A stretch of 43,040 bases of DNA from positions 1-43,040 of the IMG/VR virus record IMGVR_UViG_3300008217_000015. The stretch is one strand, 5' to 3'. Position 1 is the first letter of the stretch, and each line of letters opens with the position of its first letter. The position numbers and the translations under genes were made by a program. Shown here one piece after another: positions 1 to 8,517 of this stretch. The notes under the pieces were generated by a model. It searched no databases, was not told the DNA's origin, and saw only the letters and a program-made list of their open reading frames with translations. This DNA is from a virus.

Positions 1-16
1 AGGAGCAAGTTAGATA

Positions 17-2995
17 ATGCATATTGAATATATAACTCCATACGCAGCCCCTCAAATTTGGGGTGCTAAAGGCGGTTGTTTTCCTGCAGATACTTCAGTA
101 TTAACACCTTCTGGCAGTACACCTATCCAAGACTGTCAGATAGGAGACAAAGTTTTATGTTACACTCCGGATGGAGAGGTGATGTCTCGTCCCATTACTG
201 AGGTAGAAACACATGCGAAGCAAGATTTAATAGAGTTTGTTTTTGGAACAGCTAACTTAGTATTAACTCCGAATCATTGGGTATTAAAAGCATCAGGACA
301 GTACGATTATGCCTTTAACTTTGAGGTTGGGGATTACTTAGTTGATTTAAAAGGCGAATCTCAAAAGATTTTGTATATTAACTCTATTCCTAAACAAGTT
401 GTTTATATAATAACTGTTCAGGATTATCATACATTTTTTGCCGATGGTTTTCGAGTTCATAATAAAGGAGCAGGTAAATCAGGGGGTTCACCTGCGCCTG
501 CTCCTACTGAAGAGCCAAATAATTTATTTTCGACGGATATTGTTTTTGCTACTATCGCTCTAGGAGAAGGACCCATTTATAGAGTTAATCCTTTAGGGCC
601 TCAAGATATTGAAATTAACGAGGGAACTATTGATGATTTAATTAATTTGGATGGAGATGGGAAGGAAAATACGGATGTTTTTAAAACTATTACTCGTACT
701 GGAACTTTAACTCAGGTAGAAATGCCAGTTTTTGGGCAAAGAACCGTAATTCCACAACAATTGGCAAGTAGGGTTTTTTTAAGAAAGGGTAATGTAGAGG
801 GAGTTCCTAAATCGGAAGTTATACTTCAGAATACTAGTATTGATGATTACTCAGAATTAATTTTTACTTTTGGGATTCAGGCTCTTACCAGAGTAGATGA
901 GCAAGGAAATATTTTTAACAAAGATTTGAATATACAGATTGAAGTTTTTGATCGCACGGGAACTACTGTATTGGGAGAGAAAGTAGTACGTGAGTTTCAT
1001 AATAAAACAAATGTTCCTTTTCAGTTTCAAATTCAGTATCCTATTCCTAAAGCAAATCGTAGTAAGGCTGGTTATAAATTTACTATTAAAAAAATATCTA
1101 ACGATTCAGACTCTTCTCGTGTTCAAGATTCCATTAGTTTCCAGACATGGTTAGAAGTTAAGGATGAGGTTTCTGCTTATCCTCGAACGGCGCTAATCGG
1201 GTATTCTTTATTAGCTTTTAATGAGCACGTAGGAGGGGTACCGACTTTTACCAGTGTGGTAAAAGGTTTGTTAGTAAAAGTTCCTAGTAATTATAACCAA
1301 CCAATATTGTCTACTGGAGAGGTTGATTGGAGAGAGTTGGAGTTACCCGAGACAGGAGTTAATGGTTACACTACAAACGGGTATCGACTTCAAAGTTCAG
1401 GAACAGGTACTTTAAAAACTGATCTTAATCCTCAAATTTACAAAGGAGTGTGGGATGGTAGCTTCACTTTTTCTTGGACGCAAAATCCTGCTTGGATAAT
1501 TTACGACATCTTAACTAACAGTACTTATGGTCTAGGAATACCGGATGGTAATATTGACATATTTCAGTTTTATAAGGTAGCCCAATACTGTGACGGAGTT
1601 GATGCAGCAACAGGAAAATGGGCTGGGGTAGCTGGAATCTCTGATGGCACTTTTCGGCATAAACCTCAAGGTAAGTTTGGGACAGTTCGAGAAACTTTAA
1701 TAGGAATAAATGAAGGTATTAATATAAAAGAAAGACGTTTTATTTTAGACTTGTTATTAGCTGACCAGCAACAAGCTTTTGATTTAATAAATCAGATTTG
1801 TGGTACTATTCGAGCTATCATTATATATAGCGGAGGAAAATTATCTTTACAGATTGATATGCCTGATGAAATACCTATTATGATTTTTAATGAAAGCAAT
1901 ATGAAACCTGATTCAGTACAGATTAGTGGTATTAGTGAAAGTGAGATTATTACAGGATGCGATGTTAATTACATTAATGTAGCTAACCACTATAAAAGAG
2001 AAACGATTAGGGTTGATGATCCCACCTCGGTGGATACTCTTAACCAGATTGAAAATATTAAAAATTTGGATTTACCTGGAGTAACACGACGTAGTCAAGC
2101 AGTAAGATACGCTCAATATATGATTGCCGCGAGTAAGTTTGTAAGACGAAAGATTGGGTTTGAAACTGATACGTCAGCTTTATCTTTAGTACCAGGAGAC
2201 TTGATTGCAGTTCAGCAACGGTTGGCAGGAACTGCTTGGGGTTTTGGAGGGCGAGTAAGGGCAAATTCAGCTTTAAGAGGGTCGAGTAATACTCATACTG
2301 TTCAAACTTCCAATGTATTTTTAGAGCATTTTACTGCTCCGGCTATTACTTCCGCCGTATTTACGGCTAATACTTTTCCAGTAGGAATGCGGATTTTTAA
2401 TAATCGTAATGATGATATGAGATTATATATTGTTAGTAATAATCATTACGATATAACGAGTACTGGTACTAAAGCAGACGGAACGTCTAACGTAAGTGGG
2501 GGTTCAGATTCAGTTACGGTTAAGGCTTTGGAATATTATGATTTAAAGACTCGAACTTGGAATGTCAATTTTGCATGGACAGCTAATACCGTACCTGCTC
2601 GTGGAGATATGTGGAATTTAGGAGAGGTTAATCCTGACAATTTTTACCGTGACACTACAGATAAGTTGTTTAAAATTAGCGACGTTCAACGAGACGAGGA
2701 TGAGAAAGTTACAGTTACGGCAGCTGAGTATATTGCTAATGTTTATATTGACTCAGATACTGCTATTAATTATACCCCAGTTCGTTATGTAGATACTTAT
2801 AGTCCTCTGGTTGCGCCACCAGCTCCGCAATTTATATTAACACCTAATCCTCGACAGCTTCCAGACGGAGGAGTGGTAACTGATATTGATATTTTTGATA
2901 GTACGGATGTTACTAACTATCCTATTGCAATTAAGACTATTTACGAATATGCTGTACCAAGTGCAGTCTCTGACATTTTAACGGTGAATCCATAA
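17..2995 (+). CDS. Tail tip / host-specificity protein J homologue carrying an intein-like Hint domain
   Basis: 992 residues. The body resembles lambda protein J, the central tail-tip hub and host-recognition protein: an early ALGEGPIYRV segment and the J-like stretch around residues 475-530 (WDGSFTF, NPAWIIYDILTNSTYGLG, AQYCDG). A Hint domain occupies residues 21-149 and splits the Gly/Lys-rich N-terminal linker (GAKGG before, KGAGKSGGSPAPAP after); it is listed separately. AGGAG at 1-5 sits 11 bases before the ATG. The stop overlaps the next start as TAATG, so translation is probably coupled. Function is inferred from family resemblance. The protein should sit at the tail tip with the next three products. 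Confidence 0.85.
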   Translation: MHIEYITPYAAPQIWGAKGGCFPADTSVLTPSGSTPIQDCQIGDKVLCYTPDGEVMSRPITEVETHAKQDLIEFVFGTANLVLTPNHWVLKASGQYDYAFNFEVGDYLVDLKGESQKILYINSIPKQVVYIITVQDYHTFFADGFRVHNKGAGKSGGSPAPAPTEEPNNLFSTDIVFATIALGEGPIYRVNPLGPQDIEINEGTIDDLINLDGDGKENTDVFKTITRTGTLTQVEMPVFGQRTVIPQQLASRVFLRKGNVEGVPKSEVILQNTSIDDYSELIFTFGIQALTRVDEQGNIFNKDLNIQIEVFDRTGTTVLGEKVVREFHNKTNVPFQFQIQYPIPKANRSKAGYKFTIKKISNDSDSSRVQDSISFQTWLEVKDEVSAYPRTALIGYSLLAFNEHVGGVPTFTSVVKGLLVKVPSNYNQPILSTGEVDWRELELPETGVNGYTTNGYRLQSSGTGTLKTDLNPQIYKGVWDGSFTFSWTQNPAWIIYDILTNSTYGLGIPDGNIDIFQFYKVAQYCDGVDAATGKWAGVAGISDGTFRHKPQGKFGTVRETLIGINEGINIKERRFILDLLLADQQQAFDLINQICGTIRAIIIYSGGKLSLQIDMPDEIPIMIFNESNMKPDSVQISGISESEIITGCDVNYINVANHYKRETIRVDDPTSVDTLNQIENIKNLDLPGVTRRSQAVRYAQYMIAASKFVRRKIGFETDTSALSLVPGDLIAVQQRLAGTAWGFGGRVRANSALRGSSNTHTVQTSNVFLEHFTAPAITSAVFTANTFPVGMRIFNNRNDDMRLYIVSNNHYDITSTGTKADGTSNVSGGSDSVTVKALEYYDLKTRTWNVNFAWTANTVPARGDMWNLGEVNPDNFYRDTTDKLFKISDVQRDEDEKVTVTAAEYIANVYIDSDTAINYTPVRYVDTYSPLVAPPAPQFILTPNPRQLPDGGVVTDIDIFDSTDVTNYPIAIKTIYEYAVPSAVSDILTVNP
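77..463 (+). other. Hint (intein / bacterial intein-like) domain inside the tail tip gene
   Basis: Encodes residues 21-149 of the tail tip protein. Block A starts at Cys21 (CFPADTSVLTPSG) with IGD at 42-44. Block B has T84-P-N-H87. Block F is VYIITVQDYHTFFADG. Block G ends His148-Asn149. There is no homing endonuclease insert (129 residues). The residue after Asn149 is Lys150, not Cys, Ser or Thr, so canonical splicing lacks its second nucleophile. This matches bacterial intein-like (BIL) domains, some of which are reported to cleave or splice without a +1 nucleophile. Removal would join GAKGG to KGAGKSGG, restoring a continuous Gly/Lys linker. Confidence 0.85.
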
Positions 2996-4704
2996 TGGCG
3001 ACTTTAAATTTTAAAGCATCTAATACTAGTCAGTTTTCTAATAACCAAGTTGCAGTGTTATTGGGAAAGAATAATTTTCAAACTATTTTTGGTTCCATTC
3101 CCCTTTTAGCTAATGCTGTTAGCGTAGTGGATGAAGACCCGGTTAAGAGGCCAAATGGTAATATTAAATTTACTTTGGTAGGATTTAACCAGTTACATGA
3201 TTACAATTTTGATAAACACGTTTTAGCGGTTAACGACAAGACTTTTAAAGCTGCTAGCGGAACTATAAAAGGTGATGATTACGTTACTGTTCCAGTAATT
3301 GATAAAACTACTGATATTACTCAGCCAGATTTTCCTGGATCAGTTGGAGGTACTGTTACAGAACTAACTTATAACATTGTAGGATCTGATATTATTACAA
3401 ATACCGTAAAAATTGTTAACGATCATTCTGGGGCAAAAACTTTATTTTTAAAATTAAAAGATCCTCCATTTTATGTTACTTTTCAACAATTGATTGATAA
3501 AGATCATTTAAAGGGGGCTACCACGTCAACTACCTCTGGTTGGAGACCTAACACTCCAAAAGCTGGTAATGTTTATATAGCAGGCTCAACAAAGACGTTA
3601 ATTTTAGAGAACAATGTTTCTGGATTTACAGGAGCTAAAACTTTACCTTTAGGAGTAGATGTTAAATCTAAAAATTTTATTAAATTTTTTGTGGATGGGA
3701 TTCAACAAGAAGATGATTCTTATACGTTTACTTTGGATAGTGATACTATAACTTTTGATTTTGGATCGGTTGCTGGGGCACAACGAAAAACAAGAACTGA
3801 GGCTACTTACTATACTGTTCCTGCAGTTGAAAAAGGCGATAATATAACTCTTTTTACAGGTAATACATATGCTGTCTCGAATGTAAGTTACGATCCGGCT
3901 TTTGCTACTGATTATAACGCTAGGATAACTGCTAACACTATTTATCGAATCACTTTAGGAGAGTCTTTAAAAGCTAATGTGGGAGGACGCACTATTCTTA
4001 ACGTTACTCCTAATCCTTCAGGTTTTATTGGTAATGTTATTCAACCAGCAAATACATTTAGTTTTGATTATAATGCTTCTACTTTTCCTGGGAACTGGAA
4101 TCTAGCTAATAACCAAATATACTCGTTAGCGAGTCAGTTAGAGTTTGAACAAATTTTTCTTGGAGAAACAACAAGAAAAACCATTCCTAATGTTCCTTTC
4201 GGTTTAAATGCTGTACGTGCTCGTAATAAAAATTCTGCAGGTCGATTGAGTAAGTTTACTAGTCGGTCTCTTTTTGTTAGACAAATTCCAATTAGAAGAG
4301 TGAGAAATTTAGAGATTACTGAAAGTTTCTTTATAGATACGATTAGGGGATTATCTACTCGTGCTACTATTTCTTTTGATGATATTACTGATCAAAATGT
4401 AACTGATTATGAAATTTCATATAAAATTTCAGGAACGCAGCTTATAGGGGGTGTTAATCAGTTTACTCCGATAGCATCTTTTAATACGGTTAAAGTAGAC
4501 AGGCTCGGAGTTGGAAGTGATGGAAGAATTAGATATACAATTCAAAACGTAACCCGTCTTTCTGGAACTAACGTAACTTTACTTGTAAGAGTTACGCCTT
4601 TAAATAGACAATTACGCGGAATCCCTGCGGAAGTTTCACAGATTATAATTGGAAAAACAGAGCCTCCGAGTAATGTTAGCGGCTTTATTGTAGGTACAAA
4701 CTAA
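2995..4704 (+). CDS. Tail protein with C-terminal fibronectin-III-like region
   Basis: 569 residues, rich in Thr, Asn and Val, typical of beta-rich phage tail proteins. The last ~150 residues (from about RRVRNLEITESFF to the end) look like a fibronectin type III-like module followed by a short linker. FN3 modules are common in phage tail and baseplate proteins and may help adhesion. No enzymatic motif was seen. The gene starts within the stop of the tail tip gene (TAATG), so it is probably translationally coupled and its product probably attaches to the tail tip. Exact role not recognised. Confidence 0.65.
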   Translation: MATLNFKASNTSQFSNNQVAVLLGKNNFQTIFGSIPLLANAVSVVDEDPVKRPNGNIKFTLVGFNQLHDYNFDKHVLAVNDKTFKAASGTIKGDDYVTVPVIDKTTDITQPDFPGSVGGTVTELTYNIVGSDIITNTVKIVNDHSGAKTLFLKLKDPPFYVTFQQLIDKDHLKGATTSTTSGWRPNTPKAGNVYIAGSTKTLILENNVSGFTGAKTLPLGVDVKSKNFIKFFVDGIQQEDDSYTFTLDSDTITFDFGSVAGAQRKTRTEATYYTVPAVEKGDNITLFTGNTYAVSNVSYDPAFATDYNARITANTIYRITLGESLKANVGGRTILNVTPNPSGFIGNVIQPANTFSFDYNASTFPGNWNLANNQIYSLASQLEFEQIFLGETTRKTIPNVPFGLNAVRARNKNSAGRLSKFTSRSLFVRQIPIRRVRNLEITESFFIDTIRGLSTRATISFDDITDQNVTDYEISYKISGTQLIGGVNQFTPIASFNTVKVDRLGVGSDGRIRYTIQNVTRLSGTNVTLLVRVTPLNRQLRGIPAEVSQIIIGKTEPPSNVSGFIVGTN

Positions 4705-4725
4705 TGAAAAAGGAAAATGATAGTA

Positions 4726-6471
4726 ATGGCTAACTTAGTTTTTAACTGGACTCTTCCTACTAAACCAGATGGAACTTTAATAGATCCAGATTTAGAAAAT
4801 ATTGAAATCAGGTTTACTGCGGGAGCTATTGATTTAGCAGATCAAAGTGCTTTGGCTGCGGCTTTTAATCGCTCTCCTCAAATTGCATTAGTTTCTGCGC
4901 CAGGCACAAGCGCTGTAACACCTATTCCTGATTTTAATCTAAATACCTATATTGTTTCTACTATTGATACTAGCGGTAATAGAAGTTCTCAGTTTATAGG
5001 TTTTCAGTTTCAGGCTACAAGACCTGCTGATCTTGATGTATTCAAGGCGTATAGTGAGGGAGATCCTAAAACTCCATTTGCTACAAGTGCTGTTGGAGAA
5101 GATATTACTAATGATAACTCTGGTGATTATCATTGGGCTAGTTTTGCTAATACTGTAACTGAAGGATTGGTTTATGGGAGTCGATTGGTAAGCGTTCCTG
5201 GACGAAGTACTCCTGTTGATAATGCTAATGCTTCTTCTTCTGGTTGGAGTTCTACTACTGATCCTGATGACTTAGTTGCAACTTCTGATGCCGATTATGT
5301 AACACAAGTAAGAGATATAGGTTCTAATGTTACGGGAAAGGTTATTGTAAGTGTCGCAGGTAGCGTTGATACTACCGATACGTGGTCCAGTGCTACGAGA
5401 TTTGGTGGAAAGGTTGGGTCGGGTACAAGTGATGTTCAAAAAGGTAGACCTGGGGTTCCGGGGGCAAATGTTTTAATAGATAAGGCTATTGTTTTAGGAG
5501 CAGGAGGCAATCCTGTTGGAATCGGGGCGTACCTGTTTAATAACGTTATTACTTCTGCAGAAACCATTGCTTTTGATAATTTTGTTACTAAAAGTTTGAC
5601 TTCTAATGCTACTGATCTTAGTGGCGGTGTTAGCACGTTACCTGAAGCTAAGATATTTTCTGGAAATGTTTATGCGATTTGGAACGAGGGTCAATTTGCC
5701 GGAGACACTGCTAACGCTAATTCTTTTGCTTTAATTGCTAATGTAATTAACTCAGTAGCAATTGAATTAGGAAATACATACGTAGCTACAAATCGTGGAC
5801 CCCCGCTTGATAACGTTTTTAGTCGGTATCATATTACTGCTAATGCTATGCCTAACGTTACTCAAAATGCTGCTACTTATACTATTGTTAATTTAACTCA
5901 GTACGTAGATATAACTGATAAAACTTTTCAAGGCGATCCTTCAGCGATATCTCAGAATGTAGATTTTCGTTTTTCTAAGTCGAACGTCTTTTTATCTAAG
6001 GATTTATTTTCGGATGTCACATCTCACGGAAATGTTAATGTTGAAAAGTTTGTTAATTTCAATGTAGCAAGTGGCTTTATGCAAGCTCTTTCTACAGACC
6101 AAGAATTTAGATATTTTCAGGTTAGATTAAAAGTAAAGAATAATAACCCTGTCGAAAATGATTATCTTTTAGATAAGCTTAACTATACTGTTGATTTGTT
6201 GGATAAGACGTTTAGAAAAAAACAGTTAATTCAAGCTACTAATGTATCTTATGATTATAGTTCAAAAGATTTTAAAAGAGAACCAAGCATATCAGTAACG
6301 GTGAGTAATACGGATACCGCGGTATTAGCTATTGTAAGTAGTGTTGGCACAAGTACTTCTGTGGTTAATTGTTATTTCGCTGCTAATGGTGTTGCAGTTA
6401 CGAGTAAAAATTACCCTGGAAAAGTAAGCGGGAAGATACCTGTTGTTACTTTAGATGCGGTAGGAATTTAG
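4726..6471 (+). CDS. Putative tail / baseplate structural protein
   Basis: 581 residues from the ATG at 4726. An in-frame ATG at 4717 lies only 2 bases after the AGGA at 4711-4714, whereas 4726 is 11 bases away, so I prefer 4726 (MANLVFNWTLPTKPDG). The first ~95 residues look like a fibronectin-III-type beta domain (FNWTLPTKPDG near the start, YIVSTIDTSGNRS near its end). The rest is a long Ser/Thr/Asn-rich beta region with no recognised motif. Position between tail tip and fibre genes implies a tail role. Exact function unknown. Confidence 0.6.
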   Translation: MANLVFNWTLPTKPDGTLIDPDLENIEIRFTAGAIDLADQSALAAAFNRSPQIALVSAPGTSAVTPIPDFNLNTYIVSTIDTSGNRSSQFIGFQFQATRPADLDVFKAYSEGDPKTPFATSAVGEDITNDNSGDYHWASFANTVTEGLVYGSRLVSVPGRSTPVDNANASSSGWSSTTDPDDLVATSDADYVTQVRDIGSNVTGKVIVSVAGSVDTTDTWSSATRFGGKVGSGTSDVQKGRPGVPGANVLIDKAIVLGAGGNPVGIGAYLFNNVITSAETIAFDNFVTKSLTSNATDLSGGVSTLPEAKIFSGNVYAIWNEGQFAGDTANANSFALIANVINSVAIELGNTYVATNRGPPLDNVFSRYHITANAMPNVTQNAATYTIVNLTQYVDITDKTFQGDPSAISQNVDFRFSKSNVFLSKDLFSDVTSHGNVNVEKFVNFNVASGFMQALSTDQEFRYFQVRLKVKNNNPVENDYLLDKLNYTVDLLDKTFRKKQLIQATNVSYDYSSKDFKREPSISVTVSNTDTAVLAIVSSVGTSTSVVNCYFAANGVAVTSKNYPGKVSGKIPVVTLDAVGI

Positions 6472-6487
6472 AAGGAGAATATAAAAA

Positions 6488-7738
6488 ATGTCAACTTTTG
6501 ACTTTATTTTACCCCCAGCTTCACAAACCTTAGCTGTTTCACGAAGCAACTATAACAGTAGTTTAACAGCGCTTATACAAAGTTACTATGGAACTTCTTT
6601 ACCTGTGGCGGCAGACGTTAACCGAGAAGGAACCACCGGGTTGGTTAATGGAATGTGGTATCGCGACTCTGCTAATGGAGTAGTTTTTATTAGAGATTCT
6701 AATGCTTTTAAAGGGCAAAGCGGGCATGTAACTGGAAATTTTACTCGGGTGGGGATAGGAACCAGAATAGTTTCTACTCTAGCTGTAGCTGCTACTCTTG
6801 CGGGTACTGGTCATGCTAAGTTTTCTGCTATTGAAGTTGGTGAGTTAATTTGTACTGTGGGTAATTCTGCCGGATCAGCGAATAATCGTTTGTATTTAAG
6901 AACAGCTAATGCTGTTAATGGAATTGCTGATGTTAGTATTCCTCCTGACGCTTCTATTGGAGTAGCAAAATTAAATTGGGATGACCCAGTTCCAATTTAT
7001 CAAAATACTACTATGGCAAATATTTTTGTTAAAGGAAATCTTGTTCAAAATATAGGTAACGTTGCAAACCAAATAAATGATGTATATATAGGTGGAGCAT
7101 TTGTACAACCTATACGGGCGCACGTAGGAACGGCTGCTAAGCCAAGCTACACTTTTGATAACGATCCTAACACTGGGTTATTTAGTAATGCTGCTGATTC
7201 TATAGGAATTGCTACAGCAGGAGTTCAGAGGGCTTTAGCTAATACAAGCGGTATTTATCCCACTTCTAATAATGCTCAAGATCTGGGTGGGTTGGTTCAT
7301 AAGTGGCGTGGTATACATGCGGTTAATTTTTATGGAACTGCTACTAGCGCTCTTTACGCTGACTTGGCAGAACGTTTTGAAGCCGATTCATTATTAGAAG
7401 CAGGAGATGTAGTAATGTTAGGAGGAGAAAAAGAAATTACTAAAACCGATAAAGAAAGTACTCCAGAAGTATTTGGAGTAATTTCTGCGAGTCCAGCGTA
7501 TGGAATGAATTCCTTGGGGGGTACTGATGAAACACATCCTTATGTAGCTTTGGCTGGAAAAGTTCCTGTAAAGGTAGTAGGAAAGGTAATAAAGGGCCAA
7601 AGATTAGTAGCGAGTTCTCAGCCAGGAATTGCTATTGCTGCAGAAACTAAGAATATTTTCGCTGTTGTTGGTAGAGCTTTGGAATCTTCAGATGAATTAG
7701 GAATTAAAAAAATTAATTCAGTGGTTGGGAAGTTATAA
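6488..7738 (+). CDS. Tail fibre protein
   Basis: 416 residues. AGGAG lies about 10 bases before the ATG. The N-terminus probably anchors to the tail. The centre has a repeat-like fibre segment (YTFDNDPNTGLFS...IGIATAGVQRA), a pattern common in phage fibres. The last ~130 residues (from YADLAERFEADSLLEAGDVV) form a compact domain also seen at the C-terminus of marine phage fibre proteins, perhaps a receptor-binding or self-assembly module. This is the last gene of the tail block and is followed by a new promoter. Family resemblance is from memory; receptor unknown. Confidence 0.7.
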   Translation: MSTFDFILPPASQTLAVSRSNYNSSLTALIQSYYGTSLPVAADVNREGTTGLVNGMWYRDSANGVVFIRDSNAFKGQSGHVTGNFTRVGIGTRIVSTLAVAATLAGTGHAKFSAIEVGELICTVGNSAGSANNRLYLRTANAVNGIADVSIPPDASIGVAKLNWDDPVPIYQNTTMANIFVKGNLVQNIGNVANQINDVYIGGAFVQPIRAHVGTAAKPSYTFDNDPNTGLFSNAADSIGIATAGVQRALANTSGIYPTSNNAQDLGGLVHKWRGIHAVNFYGTATSALYADLAERFEADSLLEAGDVVMLGGEKEITKTDKESTPEVFGVISASPAYGMNSLGGTDETHPYVALAGKVPVKVVGKVIKGQRLVASSQPGIAIAAETKNIFAVVGRALESSDELGIKKINSVVGKL

Positions 7739-7753
7739 TTTAAAAATTTAAGA

Positions 7754-7782
7754 TTGCCTATTGTAAAAAAATAGAGTATAAT
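7754..7782 (+). promoter_or_regulatory. Sigma-70-type promoter for the small-gene block
   Basis: TTGCCT at 7754-7759, a 17-base spacer, then TATAAT at 7777-7782. It lies between the fibre stop and the metallothionein-like gene and should start transcription near 7789, giving a leader of about 20 bases that carries AGGAGG. It implies that the small-gene block is transcribed independently of the tail genes. Confidence 0.75.
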
Positions 7783-7806
7783 TTAATAAGAATAGGAGGT
7801 GTTTTG

Positions 7807-7920
7807 ATGTCTGGAAATTCTATGACTTGTTCTACTCCTGAGTGTTCTTGTGATCCGTGTGAATGCACTTCGTGCATACCAGATAGTGGTTGCTGCGAGT
7901 GTACAGTAAGAAAGGATTAG
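7807..7920 (+). CDS. Small cysteine-rich metallothionein-like protein
   Basis: 37 residues, 9 of them Cys (positions 8, 13, 15, 18, 20, 23, 29, 30, 32). The core C13-S-C-D-P-C-E-C20 is a CxCxxCxC motif, the arrangement near the N-terminus of bacterial metallothioneins such as Synechococcus SmtA. There are no aromatic residues and no His. A perfect AGGAGG is 7 bases before the ATG and a consensus promoter lies just upstream, so strong expression is likely. Metal binding (Zn, Cu or Cd) is inferred. It is shorter than SmtA, so it may hold fewer metals or be a Cys-rich structural peptide. Confidence 0.75.
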   Translation: MSGNSMTCSTPECSCDPCECTSCIPDSGCCECTVRKD

Positions 7921-7924
7921 GGGG

Positions 7925-8083
7925 ATGCCCCTTAAAAAAGGAAAGAATAAAAAAGTAATATCTGGTAATATTAAAAAATTAAAAGAAGAGGGTTATTCAC
8001 AGCGGCAAGCTATTGCGATTGCTCTTGATACCGCGTGGAGAGCGAAAAAGCCTAAAAAAAGAAAGAAAAAAAGGAAAGTATAA
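7925..8083 (+). CDS. Small basic phage protein, tandem copy 1
   Basis: 52 residues, with 16 Lys and 4 Arg. It opens MPLKKGKNKK and has a central helix-like segment NIKKLKEEGYSQRQAIAIAL, followed by a Lys/Arg tail. Very similar short proteins occur in many marine phages; their role is unknown. The next gene is a paralogue with the same plan. GGGG just before the ATG is a weak ribosome site, and the gene lies 4 bases after the metallothionein-like gene. Binding to DNA or RNA is only a guess from charge. Confidence 0.7.
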   Translation: MPLKKGKNKKVISGNIKKLKEEGYSQRQAIAIALDTAWRAKKPKKRKKKRKV

Positions 8084-8233
8084 ATGCCGCTTAAAAAGGG
8101 AAAAGGTCAAGCTGTTATTTATAGTAATATTAAAAAGTTACGGAAAGAAGGGTATACTATAAAACAGGCTACTGCTATTGCTTTAGACATGGCGGGTAAG
8201 AAGAAAAAACCTGGGCCTAAGAAAAAGAAGTAA
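8084..8233 (+). CDS. Small basic phage protein, tandem copy 2
   Basis: 49 residues. It shares MPLKKGK, a NIKKLRKEGYTIKQATAIAL segment and a Lys-rich tail with the preceding gene, so the two arose by tandem duplication. The ATG directly follows the stop of copy 1 and its own stop overlaps the next ATG (TAATG). AGGAAAG at the end of copy 1 could serve as its ribosome site. Function unknown. Confidence 0.7.
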   Translation: MPLKKGKGQAVIYSNIKKLRKEGYTIKQATAIALDMAGKKKKPGPKKKK

Positions 8234-8502
8234 TGTCTATAACGTATCGAGGAGAAAAATTTTCTGGATATAACAAACCTAAAAGAACTCCTAGTGCTAA
8301 AAAATCTCATGCGGTACTGGCTAAGGAAGGAAGTAGTGTAAAACTTATTCGTTTTGGTCAACAGGGTGTAAGAGGTGCGGGCAAAAATCCACAGACTCCT
8401 AAAGAAAAAGCAAGAAGAAGATCTTTTAAGGCACGACATGCTCAAAACATTAAAAAAGGCAAAATGTCAGCAGCTTATTGGGCTGATAAGGTAAAATGGT
8501 AA
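8233..8502 (+). CDS. Conserved small basic phage protein (YRGEKF...SAAYWADKVKW type)
   Basis: 89 residues, strongly basic. I recognise the overall pattern (TYRGEKFSGYNKPKRTP, IRFGQQGVRGAGK, RRRSFKARHAQNIKKGK, SAAYWADKVKW) as a conserved hypothetical protein found in many marine and cyanobacterial phages. The closing SAAYWADKVKW is the most distinctive part. No function is established that I know of. It overlaps the previous stop by one base. Proximity to tail genes and a high positive charge could mean a virion-associated nucleic-acid-binding protein, but this is speculation. Confidence 0.75.
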   Translation: MSITYRGEKFSGYNKPKRTPSAKKSHAVLAKEGSSVKLIRFGQQGVRGAGKNPQTPKEKARRRSFKARHAQNIKKGKMSAAYWADKVKW

Positions 8503-8517
8503 TAAAAAGGAGTAATT

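Noticed and set aside
77-463. Full intein with homing endonuclease
   Set aside because: Only 129 residues lie between Cys21 and Asn149 and no endonuclease motif is present.
2058-2264. Minus-strand frame inside the tail tip gene
   Set aside because: Antisense shadow without ribosome site, promoter or recognisable content.
4704-4733. Nine-codon frame starting in the stop of the gene at 2995-4704
   Set aside because: Too short and it contains the ribosome site of the next tail gene.
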